Source of the DNA: Chitinophagaceae bacterium
GTDB lineage: Bacteria; Bacteroidota; Bacteroidia; Chitinophagales; Chitinophagaceae
NCBI GenBank assembly: GCA_016721085.1
Contig: JADKJI010000049.1
Span: forward strand, 1 to 49,542
Length of the DNA: 49,542 nucleotides
Reading direction: 5' to 3'
Part shown: piece by piece, positions 8,345 to 18,258 of the stretch
Layout: the number at the start of each line of letters is the position of its first letter
How positions within the stretch are numbered: position 1 is the first letter of the stretch
Program-made: the position numbers and the translations under genes
The notes under the pieces: model-generated
The model's input: the letters and a program-made list of their open reading frames with translations, nothing else
Told to the model about the DNA's origin: nothing
Databases searched by the model: none

Positions 8345-10390
8345 ATGAGCACAAGAAATATAAGATTATTCGAACCTTCATTAGTGGCTACAGCCATTAA
8401 ACAGTCTTTTGTAAAGCTGCATCCGAAGCTGATGATCAAGAATCCTGTAATGTTTACAGTGGAGATTGGAACAGCAGTGATGCTGGCTGTTATAGTTTAT
8501 CAATTAGTGACAGGCAATACTTCAGAAGGATCCATTGCTTACAATATCACCATCTTCCTCATTTTATTTTTGACCGTGCTATTTGCCAATTTCGCAGAAG
8601 GATTAGCAGAAGCAAGAGGAAAAGCACAGGCAGAAAGCCTTAGAAAAACGAGAGAAGAAACACCTGCAAAAAAATTGAATTGGTGGGTGAAATATTCATG
8701 AATGAAATCAAACTAGTCCCCTCCTCCCAATTGAAATTGGGCGATCACTTTGTTTGTGAAGCAGGAGATATCATTCCCATGGATGGCGAGATCATAGAAG
8801 GAATAGCCACTATAGATGAATCAGCCATCACTGGAGAATCCGCCCCAGTTATCCGTGAGGCCGGTGGTGATAAATCATCAGTAACTGGTGGAACAAAAGT
8901 ATTGAGTGACCGGATTGTAGTGAATGTTACAACCGCTCCAGGCGAATCATTCCTCGACAAAATGATTGCATTGGTGGAAGGAGCTTCCCGACAAAAGACT
9001 CCCAATGAAATTGCGCTTACCATATTATTAGCTGCATTCACACTCATTTTCATCATTGTTTGTGTAACACTGAAACCATTCGCAGACTATGCTAATACCC
9101 CAATTACCATTGCCGCATTTATTTCCTTGTTTGTTTGTTTGATTCCAACTACCATCGGTGGATTACTCTCTGCCATCGGAATAGCTGGTATGGATCGCGC
9201 CTTACGCGCCAATGTAATTGCAAAAAGCGGTAAGGCTGTTGAAACAGCCGGTGATATAGATGTGCTGTTATTAGATAAAACCGGAACTATAACAATAGGG
9301 AATCGGAAAGCCACCAATTTTTATCCAGCTCAGGGTGTCAATGAAACTAGCTTCATTGAATACGTTGCCATTAGCTCACTTTCAGACGAAACACCTGAAG
9401 GGAAATCAATTATAGAACTGGCCCAACAAAAAGGTAGTCGCAAAAGCAGAACCAGGAATGACCTTCATTAAGTTTACAGCAGAAACCAGAAGTAGTGGCG
9501 TAGATCTTCCATCAGGTACACGCATTCGTAAAGGAGCTTTTGATGCTATCCGTGATATGGCTAACAAGGCTGGCAATATAGTCCCTCCAGAAACTGCTAA
9601 TAAAGTGAAATCAATATCAGCTAATGGCGGTACCCCATTAGTAGTTGCAGTAGATAATGAAATAAAAGGAGTAATCGAATTACAGGATATTATTAAACCA
9701 GGCATACACGAACGCTTCGAAAGACTTCGAAAAATGGGTGTAAAAACTGTTATGGTTACTGGCGACAACCCGCTAACTGCAAAATATATCGCCAATGTTG
9801 CCGGTGTAGATGATTTTATTGCAGAAGCCAAGCCAGAAGACAAGATGAACTATATAAGGAAGGAACAAGCTTCGGGCAAATTAGTGGCCATGATGGGTGA
9901 TGGAACAAACGATGCCCCTGCATTGGCTCAGGCAGATGTTGGAGTAGCTATGAATAGTGGAACACAGGCAGCAAAAGAAGCTGGCAATATGGTTGATCTG
10001 GATAATGATCCTACAAAACTTATTGAAGTAGTTGAGATAGGAAAACAATTACTCATAACCAGAGGTACATTAACCACATTCTCTATTGCAAATGATGTGG
10101 CGAAATATTTTGCTATAGTACCTGCCCTATTCATTGCATCTATCCCGGCTTTACAGTCAATGAATATCATGAATCTGAAAAGTCCGGAATCAGCCATCTT
10201 ATCAGCTGTCATATTCAATGCCATAATTATCCCATTATTGATACCACTTGCGCTGAAAGGTGTACAGTACCGTCCCATCGGTGCAAGCGCCTTACTAAGA
10301 AGAAACCTTCTTATCTATGGATTAGGGGGCGTTATTGTACCCTTCATTGGAATAAAAGGCATCGATATGTTAATAGGATTATTCTTCTAA
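8345..10390 (+). CDS. kdpB: Potassium-transporting P-type ATPase subunit KdpB (two compensating frameshifts)
   Basis: Catalytic P-type ATPase of the Kdp pump. Motifs are the actuator loop ITGES, the phosphorylation site LLLDKTGTIT (Asp near residue 311), MVTGDNP and the hinge GDGTNDAPALAQADVGVAM. As given, the frame breaks twice. At the A7 run 8668-8674 one A is missing; eight As read PAKKIELVGEIFMNEIKLV. At the A5 run 9428-9432 one A is extra; four As read AQQKVVAKAEPGMTFIKFTA. The two errors cancel, leaving exactly 2,046 bases, or 681 residues, the normal KdpB length. Because the interrupted stretch encodes most of the actuator and phosphorylation domains and keeps every motif, the gene is probably intact in the cell. 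Confidence 0.93.
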
Positions 10391-10406
10391 CTAGAAATTA
10401 TTCAAG

Positions 10407-10979
10407 ATGAAAAAGAACTTACTGATATCATTAAAACTGACTCTTGTATTGATACTACTTTGCTCATTGCTTTACCCATTACTGATTGCAGGAATAGGAA
10501 AGGCTGCTCCAAACGCAGGTAAAGGGGAAACTGTTTCCATAAACGGAAAAGTAGTTGGGTATGAAAAAATAGGTCAGAAATTCGCAGATGATAAATACTT
10601 TTGGGGAAGACCTTCTGCTGTTGACTATAATGCAGCCGGTTCTGCAGGAAGCAACAAAGGACCTTCTAATCCCGATTACCTAAAAACAGTAGCTGATAGA
10701 ATTGACAGCTTCCTTGTCCATAATCCAGGTATTAAGAAAGAAGAAATACCTGCAGAAATGGTTACAGCTTCTGGAAGCGGACTCGATCCGGATATCTCAC
10801 CACTATCAGCTATGATCCAGATAAAAAGAATTGCTATGGTAAGAAACATACCAGAACCTACTCTTAAAGCACTTGTTGAAACACATACCGAAATACCATT
10901 AGCAGGAATGTTTGGTCCAAGTAAGGTGAACGTATTAAAATTGAATATTGCTCTGGACAATCTTCAACAAAAGAAATAA
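10407..10979 (+). CDS. kdpC: Potassium-transporting ATPase subunit KdpC
   Basis: A 190-residue subunit with one N-terminal transmembrane helix (about residues 8-30) and a periplasmic domain carrying the family hallmarks FWGRPSA, DYNAAGSAGSN, GPSNP and the SGSGLDPDISP motif. KdpC assists ATP binding and assembly of the pump. It follows kdpB by 16 bases in the operon and the frame is intact. Confidence 0.96.
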   Translation: MKKNLLISLKLTLVLILLCSLLYPLLIAGIGKAAPNAGKGETVSINGKVVGYEKIGQKFADDKYFWGRPSAVDYNAAGSAGSNKGPSNPDYLKTVADRIDSFLVHNPGIKKEEIPAEMVTASGSGLDPDISPLSAMIQIKRIAMVRNIPEPTLKALVETHTEIPLAGMFGPSKVNVLKLNIALDNLQQKK

Positions 10980-10996
10980 AGAATAATCGTTTTAAC

Positions 10997-12061
10997 ATGA
11001 AAAGAATATTAATATCCCTCCTCGCCTTCCCGGTTATAACCACCTTTGCACAGGATAAGGATAAATCACAAGTGGGATGGAATGCTTACCTCGAAACCTA
11101 TTATCAATTCGATTTCAATAAACCGAAAGATAATACCCGTCCTCCATTTATTTACAGCCATAACCGTCACAATGAATTTAACCTGAATCTTGGTTATATA
11201 AAGGGAACTTATAATTCAGACAGAACCAGAGCCAATCTGGCGCTTGCAGCAGGAACATATATTAATGCCAATTATTCTGCAGAACCTGGTGTTTTGAAAA
11301 ATGTCTTCGAAGCTAATGCTGGCTACAAAATCAGCAAAAACAAAAATATCTGGATTGATGCAGGCATACTTCCCAGCCATATAGGCTTTGAAAGTGCTAT
11401 CAGTAAAGATTGCTGGACACTAACAAGAAGTCTTCTTGCAGAAAACTCACCTTATTTTGAAGCGGGTGCCAAACTAAGTTATACATCAAATAATGGCAAG
11501 TGGTTACTAAGTGCTATGGCATTGAACGGCTGGCAAAGAATAACAAGAGTCAATGGAAACTCCTTGATGAGTTGGGGAGCTCAAATACAATACAAACCAT
11601 CCGAAAAGATTCTTTTGAACTATAGCAATTTCCTGGGTTCAGATAAACCGGACAGCGCCAGAAAAATAAGATTCTTCCATAACCTATATGGCATATTCAC
11701 CCTTTCCGATCATTGGGGACTAATTGCAGGACTTGATATTGGAACTGAAGGAAAAAACGGTACGAATAATAGCTGGTATTCTCCAGTTAGTATAGTTAAA
11801 TATAACATCAACGATAAATGGTCAATGGCTGGCAGAGCGGAAATATATAACGACAAGAAAGAAGTGATCATCACAACCGGCACTCCTAATGGCTTCCAGA
11901 CTTCAGGGTATTCTGTGAACATCGACTATGGTGCTTCCAAAAACATATTAATTCGATTAGAAGCCCGAAACTTAAAAAGCAAGGATGCTATTTTTCAAAA
12001 ACAAAACAATGCTGTAAAGAATAATTTTTTCATCACCTCCTCTATAGCAGTAAACTTTTGA
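10997..12061 (+). CDS. Outer-membrane beta-barrel porin (OmpL/bbp2-like) in the kdp operon
   Basis: A 354-residue exported protein. Residues 1-18 form a signal peptide (MKRILISLLAFPVITTFA, cut before QDKDK). The rest alternates polar and hydrophobic residues with many Tyr/Trp/Asn, as in a barrel, and ends in a C-terminal Phe (SSIAVNF), the usual barrel terminus. The pattern resembles the Bacteroidota OmpL-like putative porin family. It begins 17 bases after kdpC, and its stop is one base before the KdpD-like ATG. Its place inside the Kdp operon suggests an outer-membrane path for K+ or counter-ions when Kdp is induced; that role is inferred. Confidence 0.85.
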   Translation: MKRILISLLAFPVITTFAQDKDKSQVGWNAYLETYYQFDFNKPKDNTRPPFIYSHNRHNEFNLNLGYIKGTYNSDRTRANLALAAGTYINANYSAEPGVLKNVFEANAGYKISKNKNIWIDAGILPSHIGFESAISKDCWTLTRSLLAENSPYFEAGAKLSYTSNNGKWLLSAMALNGWQRITRVNGNSLMSWGAQIQYKPSEKILLNYSNFLGSDKPDSARKIRFFHNLYGIFTLSDHWGLIAGLDIGTEGKNGTNNSWYSPVSIVKYNINDKWSMAGRAEIYNDKKEVIITTGTPNGFQTSGYSVNIDYGASKNILIRLEARNLKSKDAIFQKQNNAVKNNFFITSSIAVNF

Positions 12062-12062
12062 C

Positions 12063-13181
12063 ATGTCGACTGTTGAAGCCAATAAATGGCTGGAGCGTAT
12101 CCAGCAGGAGAAAAAAGGCAAGCTGAAAATTTATATCGGCATGAGCGCTGGCGTGGGTAAAACATACCGGATGCTTCAGGAAGCACATACCCTGCTAAGG
12201 AACAATGTAAATGTTAAGATTGGATACATAGAAACACATGAACGAAAAGAAACAAAAGAACTGGTGGAAGGGCTTCCAATTATACCCAGAAGACAAGTTT
12301 TCTATAAGGGAAAACAGTTGGATGAATTGGATGTCCAAGCCATAATCCTTTTACACCCAAAAGTTGTAATTAGAGATGAATTAGCCCACTCCAATATTCC
12401 CGGGAGCAAGAATGAAAAAAGATGGCAGGATGTAATGGATATCATTGATGAAGGCATCGACGTTATTTCAGCAATAAATATCCAACATATAGAAAGCATC
12501 AATGAAGAAGTGAAATTGATTACAGGGGTTGATGTAAAAGAAAGAGTTCCCGATAAGGTTTTACAAATAGCAGATGAAGTAGTCAATATCGACCTTACCG
12601 CCGATGAACTGATTACAAGACTAAAAGAAGGAAAGATTTATGATCACAACAAAGTACAGCAGGCTTTGCAGCATTTCTTCCAGCCCGATAAGATTCTACA
12701 GTTACGGGAATTAGCCTTAAAAGAGGTGGCTGGACAAGTTGAAAGGAAGGTCGATTATCAGGTTACAAAAGATAAAGCCATAAAACATGAGAAGTTCCTG
12801 GCCTGCATTTCTTCCAACCATGAAGTAGCCCAAAGATTGATACGAAAAACAGCCAGGCTGGCATCTTATTATAATGGGGAATGGTTTGCCATATATGTAC
12901 AAACTCCCAGTGAAAACGCATCAAAAATTCCATTGGCTTCACAAAGGCATTTAATTAATAACTTTAAGCTGGCAACAGAACTGGGTGCCGAGCTAATTCA
13001 AGTTAAAAGCAATGCCATTGCAGATGCCATCATAAATGTGGCTACTGAAAAGCAGATCACAACAATTTGCATGGGCAAACCGCATCTTAGCCTGTTTAAG
13101 ATAATAATGCAGACCAATGTCTTTAACCAATTGCTGAAAACTTTGACCGCAAAAGAAATTGACCTTGTAATACTTTCCTGA
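12063..13181 (+). CDS. kdpD: KdpD sensor half (KdpD ATP-binding plus USP domain), no kinase
   Basis: A 372-residue soluble protein matching only the N-terminal half of KdpD. The KdpD domain (about 20-230) has the Walker A-like GMSAGVGKT at 26-34 and the segment IETHERKET. It is followed by a universal-stress-protein-like domain (about 240-372). The transmembrane region, GAF domain and histidine kinase of classical KdpD are missing. The frame is intact and stops at a TGA that overlaps the next ATG (TGATG), so the kinase that follows is translationally coupled. The pair probably works as a split KdpD, the soluble part sensing ATP, K+ or stress and acting on the kinase. The symbol refers to the sensor domain only. 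Confidence 0.9.
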   Translation: MSTVEANKWLERIQQEKKGKLKIYIGMSAGVGKTYRMLQEAHTLLRNNVNVKIGYIETHERKETKELVEGLPIIPRRQVFYKGKQLDELDVQAIILLHPKVVIRDELAHSNIPGSKNEKRWQDVMDIIDEGIDVISAINIQHIESINEEVKLITGVDVKERVPDKVLQIADEVVNIDLTADELITRLKEGKIYDHNKVQQALQHFFQPDKILQLRELALKEVAGQVERKVDYQVTKDKAIKHEKFLACISSNHEVAQRLIRKTARLASYYNGEWFAIYVQTPSENASKIPLASQRHLINNFKLATELGAELIQVKSNAIADAIINVATEKQITTICMGKPHLSLFKIIMQTNVFNQLLKTLTAKEIDLVILS

Positions 13182-14880
13182 TGGGAATGAACCTGAAATC
13201 AAAGATCGCATGGGGAGGCACATTCCTCTTTCTCCTGCTTTTGCTGGTTGGGATACTGAGTTTCTATTATTTTAACCGTATCACTTCAGAAGCCGGCGAC
13301 ATTATCAAGGATAACTATGAAACCTTAACCTACTCTAAAGACATGCTACGGTCCTTAGATAAACTGATGGCTGGAGATAGCACAAACAATCTCGCTGAAT
13401 TTGAGAAGAATTTGGCTATGCAGGAAAAAACATCACTGAACCCGGAGAAGAAGAGTTAACTAAATCTCTTCGTAAAAATTTCGAATTATTCAGGAAAAGC
13501 AGCCCCCTCGATACCTTCGAACGAACTTTAAGAAGCGATATCAATAGTATAATGCTTGTGAATCTACAGGCAATCGACAAGAAAAACAAAACAGCACAAG
13601 TGTCCATTGAAAACGCCAAAACTGTCATTGTACTTGTGCTTACTATGTGCATACTCATCGGTCTTACGTTTATTTATAATTTCCCATCCCTGGTTGCCAC
13701 TCCAATTGCAAAACTTACTGAAGGTATAAAAGCGATAGCCGCCCGGAATTACGGCCAACGAATACACCTTAACCGAACAGACGAATTTGGAGAACTGGCT
13801 ACAGCCTTTAACAGCATGGCGGAAAAACTGGATGAATATGAACACAGTAATCTTTCTAAAATACTTTTCGAAAAACAACGAGCTGAAACAGTCATCAATT
13901 CTTTAAAAGATGCCAGTATCGGTATAGATACAAAAGGAATAATATTATTTGCTAATCAGCAAGCTTTACAGCTCCTGAATCTAAAAGAGGCTGCTATTGT
14001 AGGATTAAAACAGGAAGATGTACAAGGAAAGAATGACCTTTTCCGCTTTCTTATAAAAGAGCAAAACACCATACCCTTCAAGATTGTAGTAGATGGGAAA
14101 GAAAACTACTTTACAAAAGAACAGATTGATATAACGCAGCAAGAAAACAAGATCGGTACTGTAATTATTTTAAGGAATATCACTCCTTTCAAAGAACTGG
14201 ATACTGCTAAGACTAATTTCATTGCTACCATTTCACATGAACTAAAGACTCCATTGGCTTCAGCCGATTTCAGCTTGAAACTGCTGGAAGATGAAAGAAT
14301 AGGCACCCTAACAAAGGAGCAAAAAGAACTGGTGAAAAATTTGAAAAGTGATAACCAACGATTACTAAGAATCTTAAGCGAACTCCTGGATCTTTCGCAG
14401 GTTGACAGCGGTAGAATTCAACTAAAAAACCAAACATTCAGTGCCAGGGACTTGATACAAAAAGCAATTGCCACTACCAATAACGCAGCCAAAGAAAAAA
14501 ATATCAATATTTCAATTTCGATGGCAAAAGAACTACCACTAATACAAGCTGATGAGGAAAAATCGGTATGGGTGATGAATAATTTCCTGACAAATGCCAT
14601 ACGATATTCACCAGAAAATGGTGAAATAATTTTGAAAGCAGAGGCAAAAGACAATTCAGTAAAATTAAGTATCCAGGATTTCGGAATCGGCATTGACCCT
14701 TCTTACCAGCAAAAAATATTCGATCGTTTCTTTAGAGTGCCTGGTACACAGAAGAAAGGTACTGGCCTTGGTTTGGCTATTTCAAAAGAATTCATTGAAG
14801 CAATGAAAGGAACGGTTCATGTTGAAAGCGAACCTGGAAAAGGAAGTACTTTCACTTTTTACCTGCCTGCTAATAATTAG
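13181..14880 (+). CDS. HAMP/PAS sensor histidine kinase, partner of the KdpD half (one frameshift)
   Basis: Membrane-bound kinase of 566 residues once corrected. Order: a transmembrane helix (about 10-30), a periplasmic helical sensor, a second helix near 150-170, HAMP (TPIAKLTEGIKAIAARNYGQ), PAS (INSLKDASIGIDTKGIILFA), HisKA with phospho-acceptor His near 353 in ISHELKTPLAS, and HATPase_c with N, G1 (DFGIGIDP) and G2 (GTGLGLAIS) boxes. The frame breaks at the A6 run 13425-13430. Seven As give the unbroken MQEKNITEPGEEELTKSL, so one A is missing. The start overlaps the stop of the KdpD half. The partner regulator is probably the NtrC-type protein at 3820, because no other receiver protein lies in the cluster; that pairing is inferred. 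Confidence 0.9.
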
Positions 14881-14893
14881 AAGAGTTACAGAA

Positions 14894-15271
14894 TTACACC
14901 TCGTAATAAGGCTTCTCATCGTGAGAAACAAGATCCGTCTGCTGCCAATAAGCCAAAGTAACTACATGTCCATCTTTTGTCTTTAGTAACCGGCCAAAAA
15001 TGGCATTGATGGTATTGAATGTATAATCAGTAACGCCGACAGTAAAGGTTTCAGGCGCAGGTGGCGGCGGTGGTGGCAGCGGCTCTCCTTCCTTGGGTGC
15101 TGGAGCAGCAGCAGCTTTTGGTGGTGGAGTAGGTTGTGCTATTACTGTAAATCCATTCGCCTCCAATATCTCCTTTATGAATGAAAGACGGGCAGGTGTA
15201 ACATTGCGCTCAACAATGCCGCACTTCACCCCATTCAATTCTTCAAACTCATGATTCTTATTAATAGCCAT
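14894..15271 (-). CDS. Hypothetical proline-rich protein at the end of the nuo operon
   Basis: A 125-residue soluble protein that I cannot assign to a family. The N-terminal 45 residues (ELNGVKCGIVERNVTPARLS, an alpha/beta-looking segment) are joined by a Pro/Ala linker with PPPPPPP near 68-74 to a C-terminal segment (FTVGVTDYTFNTINAIFGRL). It starts with ATG after a spacer of AAAAGT-type repeats following nuoN and is the last gene of the complex I operon on this strand. Codon use looks like that of its neighbours. An accessory role in complex I is possible from position alone. Confidence 0.75.
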   Translation of the reverse strand: MAINKNHEFEELNGVKCGIVERNVTPARLSFIKEILEANGFTVIAQPTPPPKAAAAPAPKEGEPLPPPPPPAPETFTVGVTDYTFNTINAIFGRLLKTKDGHVVTLAYWQQTDLVSHDEKPYYEV

Positions 15272-15275
15272 AACA

Positions 15276-15315
15276 ACTTTTTACTTTTGACTTTTGACTT
15301 TTCACTTTTCACTCC
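15276..15315. repeat. AT-rich short tandem repeat (ACTTTTG-type)
   Basis: Five imperfect 7-8 bp units of ACTTTTT/ACTTTTG/ACTTTTC between nuoN and the proline-rich protein gene. Read on the coding strand it is an A-rich leader (AAAAGT units) directly before an ATG. Similar runs occur at 3762-3800, 21137-21167, 21765-21796, 25327-25370 and 28301-28320. Confidence 0.7.
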
Positions 15316-16719
15316 CTAGCTTATCGAAAGAATGTACTCATAAATCCACCCAATCAACCCCGTAAGTACTATACCCGCTAAACAAATAATCATACCCAGC
15401 TTCACTACTGAACTATAATTAACCTTCTCTAAAGGTTGCTCATTATTGTCCATAAAGATCGCTCTTACAACACGCAAATAATAAAACAAGGACACCACAA
15501 GGTTTAAGGCTACTATTACGATAAATCCAAGTGAGGCTTGTGTAGCGCCTGCCATTATCAGGAATAATTTTCCAAAGAAACCTGCTGTAGGAGGAATACC
15601 AGCCAGTGAGAATAAAGCAATAGCCATTACCCAGCCAAGCAACTTATTATTCTTATACAATCCTTTATAATCATCGACGCTTTCTTTTCCTGTTGCATTG
15701 GTAATTACACTAACTACACCGAAAGCAGCAAGGTTTGAAAAGAGATACACCAAAACAAAATAAACTACAGCCGCTATACCCAATGTACTTCCATTCAATA
15801 CACCCACAAGGATAAAACCAACCTGAGCAATAGAAGAGAAAGCCAAAAATCGTTTCAGGTTCTTCTGACGAACGGCAAAAAGGTTACCAACAATTATAGT
15901 GGCTATAGCCAATATAGTTAGAAGATGATAGGTGATATTTCCCAAAGGAAGAAACACCTTCATCACAATATTCATGAAAATAAAGGCAACTGCCCCTTTG
16001 GATACAACAGAAAGGAAAGAAGCAACTGGTACTGGAGCCCCTTCATAAACATCTGCTGTCCAAAAATGAAATGGCACTACCGATAATTTAAATGCAAATC
16101 CTGTAAAGAATAAGATATAAGCCACTATTTGCAAGGCATCGCCTGCTTGCAACTGTGCAGGTAAGGAAGCAAACTGAATAGTACCTGTACTACCATACAC
16201 CAGTGATATTCCGAATAACAAAATTCCAGATGCAAAAGCAGAAGATAATATCATTTTCATACCGGCTTCTGAACTGGTACGTTTTTGTAATTCGAAATTC
16301 GCTAAGGCTGCAACAGGAATTGATGATAATTCGAGAGACAAATAGAACATAAGTAAATTACCGCTAGATATCATCAGGAACATTCCCAGTAAAGCGGATA
16401 ACATAAGAATGAAAAACTCAGCCAGATGTTCCTGTTTCCGAAGCCAGTCATAATTCAATAAACATATGAGATATACAGCTCCAGCTAAAAGGCTCTTCTG
16501 CAAAAACATCAATGGGTTTGTGACAAACATACCGGCAAACTGCCTTCCTTCCTGTTCTCCAAAAAACGAAAGACTTGTTGTTAACAATAAAGCTATTGAT
16601 ACAACTGTCAATACCACTTCATTGCTGACGGGTTTGCCCAATTTGAAAAACAGGAGCAGGAAAATAAGACCGGTAATCACCAGCTCCATTCTCATCTGTA
16701 TAAAAAACGAATACGCCAT
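15316..16719 (-). CDS. nuoN: NADH-quinone oxidoreductase subunit N
   Basis: A 467-residue antiporter-like membrane subunit of complex I, forming one proton channel. About 13-14 hydrophobic helices are visible, with family motifs such as LSLELSSIPVAALANF and the lysine-bearing FAFKLSVVPFHFWTADVYEG, then FLAFSSIAQVGF and FSLAGIPPTAGFFGKLFL. It follows nuoM by 23 bases on the minus strand. The frame and start ATG are clear. Confidence 0.95.
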   Translation of the reverse strand: MAYSFFIQMRMELVITGLIFLLLFFKLGKPVSNEVVLTVVSIALLLTTSLSFFGEQEGRQFAGMFVTNPLMFLQKSLLAGAVYLICLLNYDWLRKQEHLAEFFILMLSALLGMFLMISSGNLLMFYLSLELSSIPVAALANFELQKRTSSEAGMKMILSSAFASGILLFGISLVYGSTGTIQFASLPAQLQAGDALQIVAYILFFTGFAFKLSVVPFHFWTADVYEGAPVPVASFLSVVSKGAVAFIFMNIVMKVFLPLGNITYHLLTILAIATIIVGNLFAVRQKNLKRFLAFSSIAQVGFILVGVLNGSTLGIAAVVYFVLVYLFSNLAAFGVVSVITNATGKESVDDYKGLYKNNKLLGWVMAIALFSLAGIPPTAGFFGKLFLIMAGATQASLGFIVIVALNLVVSLFYYLRVVRAIFMDNNEQPLEKVNYSSVVKLGMIICLAGIVLTGLIGWIYEYILSIS

Positions 16720-16742
16720 CTGAAAAAATTAACGATCAAAAT

Positions 16743-18230
16743 TTAATGGACACCTAACCGGTTCATGATCACTTCAGTACCCGGAGTCACTAATTCATTC
16801 AACCAGAAAGGTGCAACACCTATTGCTACTATTCCTATTATCAATACTATCGCTGCCAACTTCTCATTCCAGCTGGCATCACCTAATGATGCATAACTGG
16901 CCTTTATTGGACCCATCGCCACTTGTCCTACTGCCCGTAAAATATAAACAGCCGTCACTACTATCGACATACAAGCTGCAATAGTAGCTATTCGATGAAA
17001 GGCATCAGCATTCTCCCATGAACCCATGAACACTGTCATCTCAGCTACAAATCCACTAAACCCTGGCAATCCAAGAGAACAGAGACCAGCTATAAACAAC
17101 ACTGTCATTATAAATGGCATCGCCTTCATCAGTCCGCCCATCTCTGCCACTATACGTGTATGCGTGCGTTCATATATCATTCCAATAACTGCGAAGAAAA
17201 GGGCTGTCATTAAACCATGTGAAACCATTTGCATCACAGCACCTGTAATCGCGGTTTTGGTCAACATACCAATACCTAATAACACAAACCCGCAGTGACT
17301 AATGGATGAATACGCGTTGATATATTTCAGATCCTTCTGCATCATTGTAGCAAATGCTCCATATAATACAGCAATGGCTGAAAGTATGATGATGATATTT
17401 GCATATTCCTTGGCGCCTTCAGGTAACAGATACGTAGCAACCCTCAAACAACCATATCCTCCTAATTTCATGGATATACCAGCAAGGAACATAGATCCTG
17501 CTGTTGGTGCTGAAGAGTGACCATCAGGTACCCAGGTATGGAAAGGAAATAAGGCAGTGAATACTCCAAATCCTACAAAGAGGAAAGGAAAGAATATTTT
17601 TTGAGCATCAGGCGACATCTGTACATTCTGAACAATTTGAAGTATATCAAATGTGCGATTCTCTTTTCCGGCTGCAAAATAAACACCAAGTATTCCAACT
17701 AAAACTAATGCGGAAGCTCCCATAAGCATCAGAGCCAGCTTATTGGCACTGTATTCCTTTTTGCCACTTCCCCAAATACCAATAAGTAGATATTTTGGAA
17801 TAACAGCTACTTCCAGGAAGAAGAACAATACAAAAAGATCTAATGAAAGGAAGAACCCATAAGCTCCCATTGCCAGCAACAATAACAAAAGATAAAATTC
17901 CTTTGTCATCTTCTCCACTTTCCACGAAACCAATACACCTGCTAACACTACAAATGAAGTGAGCATAATCATTGCTACAGAAATTCCATCAACACCCAAA
18001 TGAAACGATATTCTCATTGAAGGGAAGATTGACCACTGTTCCGTAAATAACATGGTATCGAAATTGCCATTAGCTCTTTCCTGGCTATATGCCACATACA
18101 AAAATATCGCAAGTCCTAATTGAAGTACAGATCCAATAAAGGAAATGATTCGAACCAGCGAAGGCTTCTTCACTACTAATACAGCCAATGCTGTAAGAAG
18201 CGGTAATAATATCAGTAAACTAAGATTCAT
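16743..18230 (-). CDS. nuoM: NADH-quinone oxidoreductase subunit M
   Basis: A 495-residue antiporter-like complex I subunit. Diagnostic stretches are FHLGVDGISVAMIML, the charged FFFLEVAVIPKYLLIGIWG with the conserved Glu, ALFPFHTWVPDGHSSAP, INAYSSISHCGFVLLG and GLPGFSGFVAEMTVF. About 14 transmembrane helices are expected. It lies 28 bases after nuoL. An alternative ATG ten bases further upstream (18240) is out of frame. Confidence 0.96.
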   Translation of the reverse strand: MNLSLLILLPLLTALAVLVVKKPSLVRIISFIGSVLQLGLAIFLYVAYSQERANGNFDTMLFTEQWSIFPSMRISFHLGVDGISVAMIMLTSFVVLAGVLVSWKVEKMTKEFYLLLLLLAMGAYGFFLSLDLFVLFFFLEVAVIPKYLLIGIWGSGKKEYSANKLALMLMGASALVLVGILGVYFAAGKENRTFDILQIVQNVQMSPDAQKIFFPFLFVGFGVFTALFPFHTWVPDGHSSAPTAGSMFLAGISMKLGGYGCLRVATYLLPEGAKEYANIIIILSAIAVLYGAFATMMQKDLKYINAYSSISHCGFVLLGIGMLTKTAITGAVMQMVSHGLMTALFFAVIGMIYERTHTRIVAEMGGLMKAMPFIMTVLFIAGLCSLGLPGFSGFVAEMTVFMGSWENADAFHRIATIAACMSIVVTAVYILRAVGQVAMGPIKASYASLGDASWNEKLAAIVLIIGIVAIGVAPFWLNELVTPGTEVIMNRLGVH

Positions 18231-18258
18231 TGCTATCCATATCAGTTAGTAAATCCAA

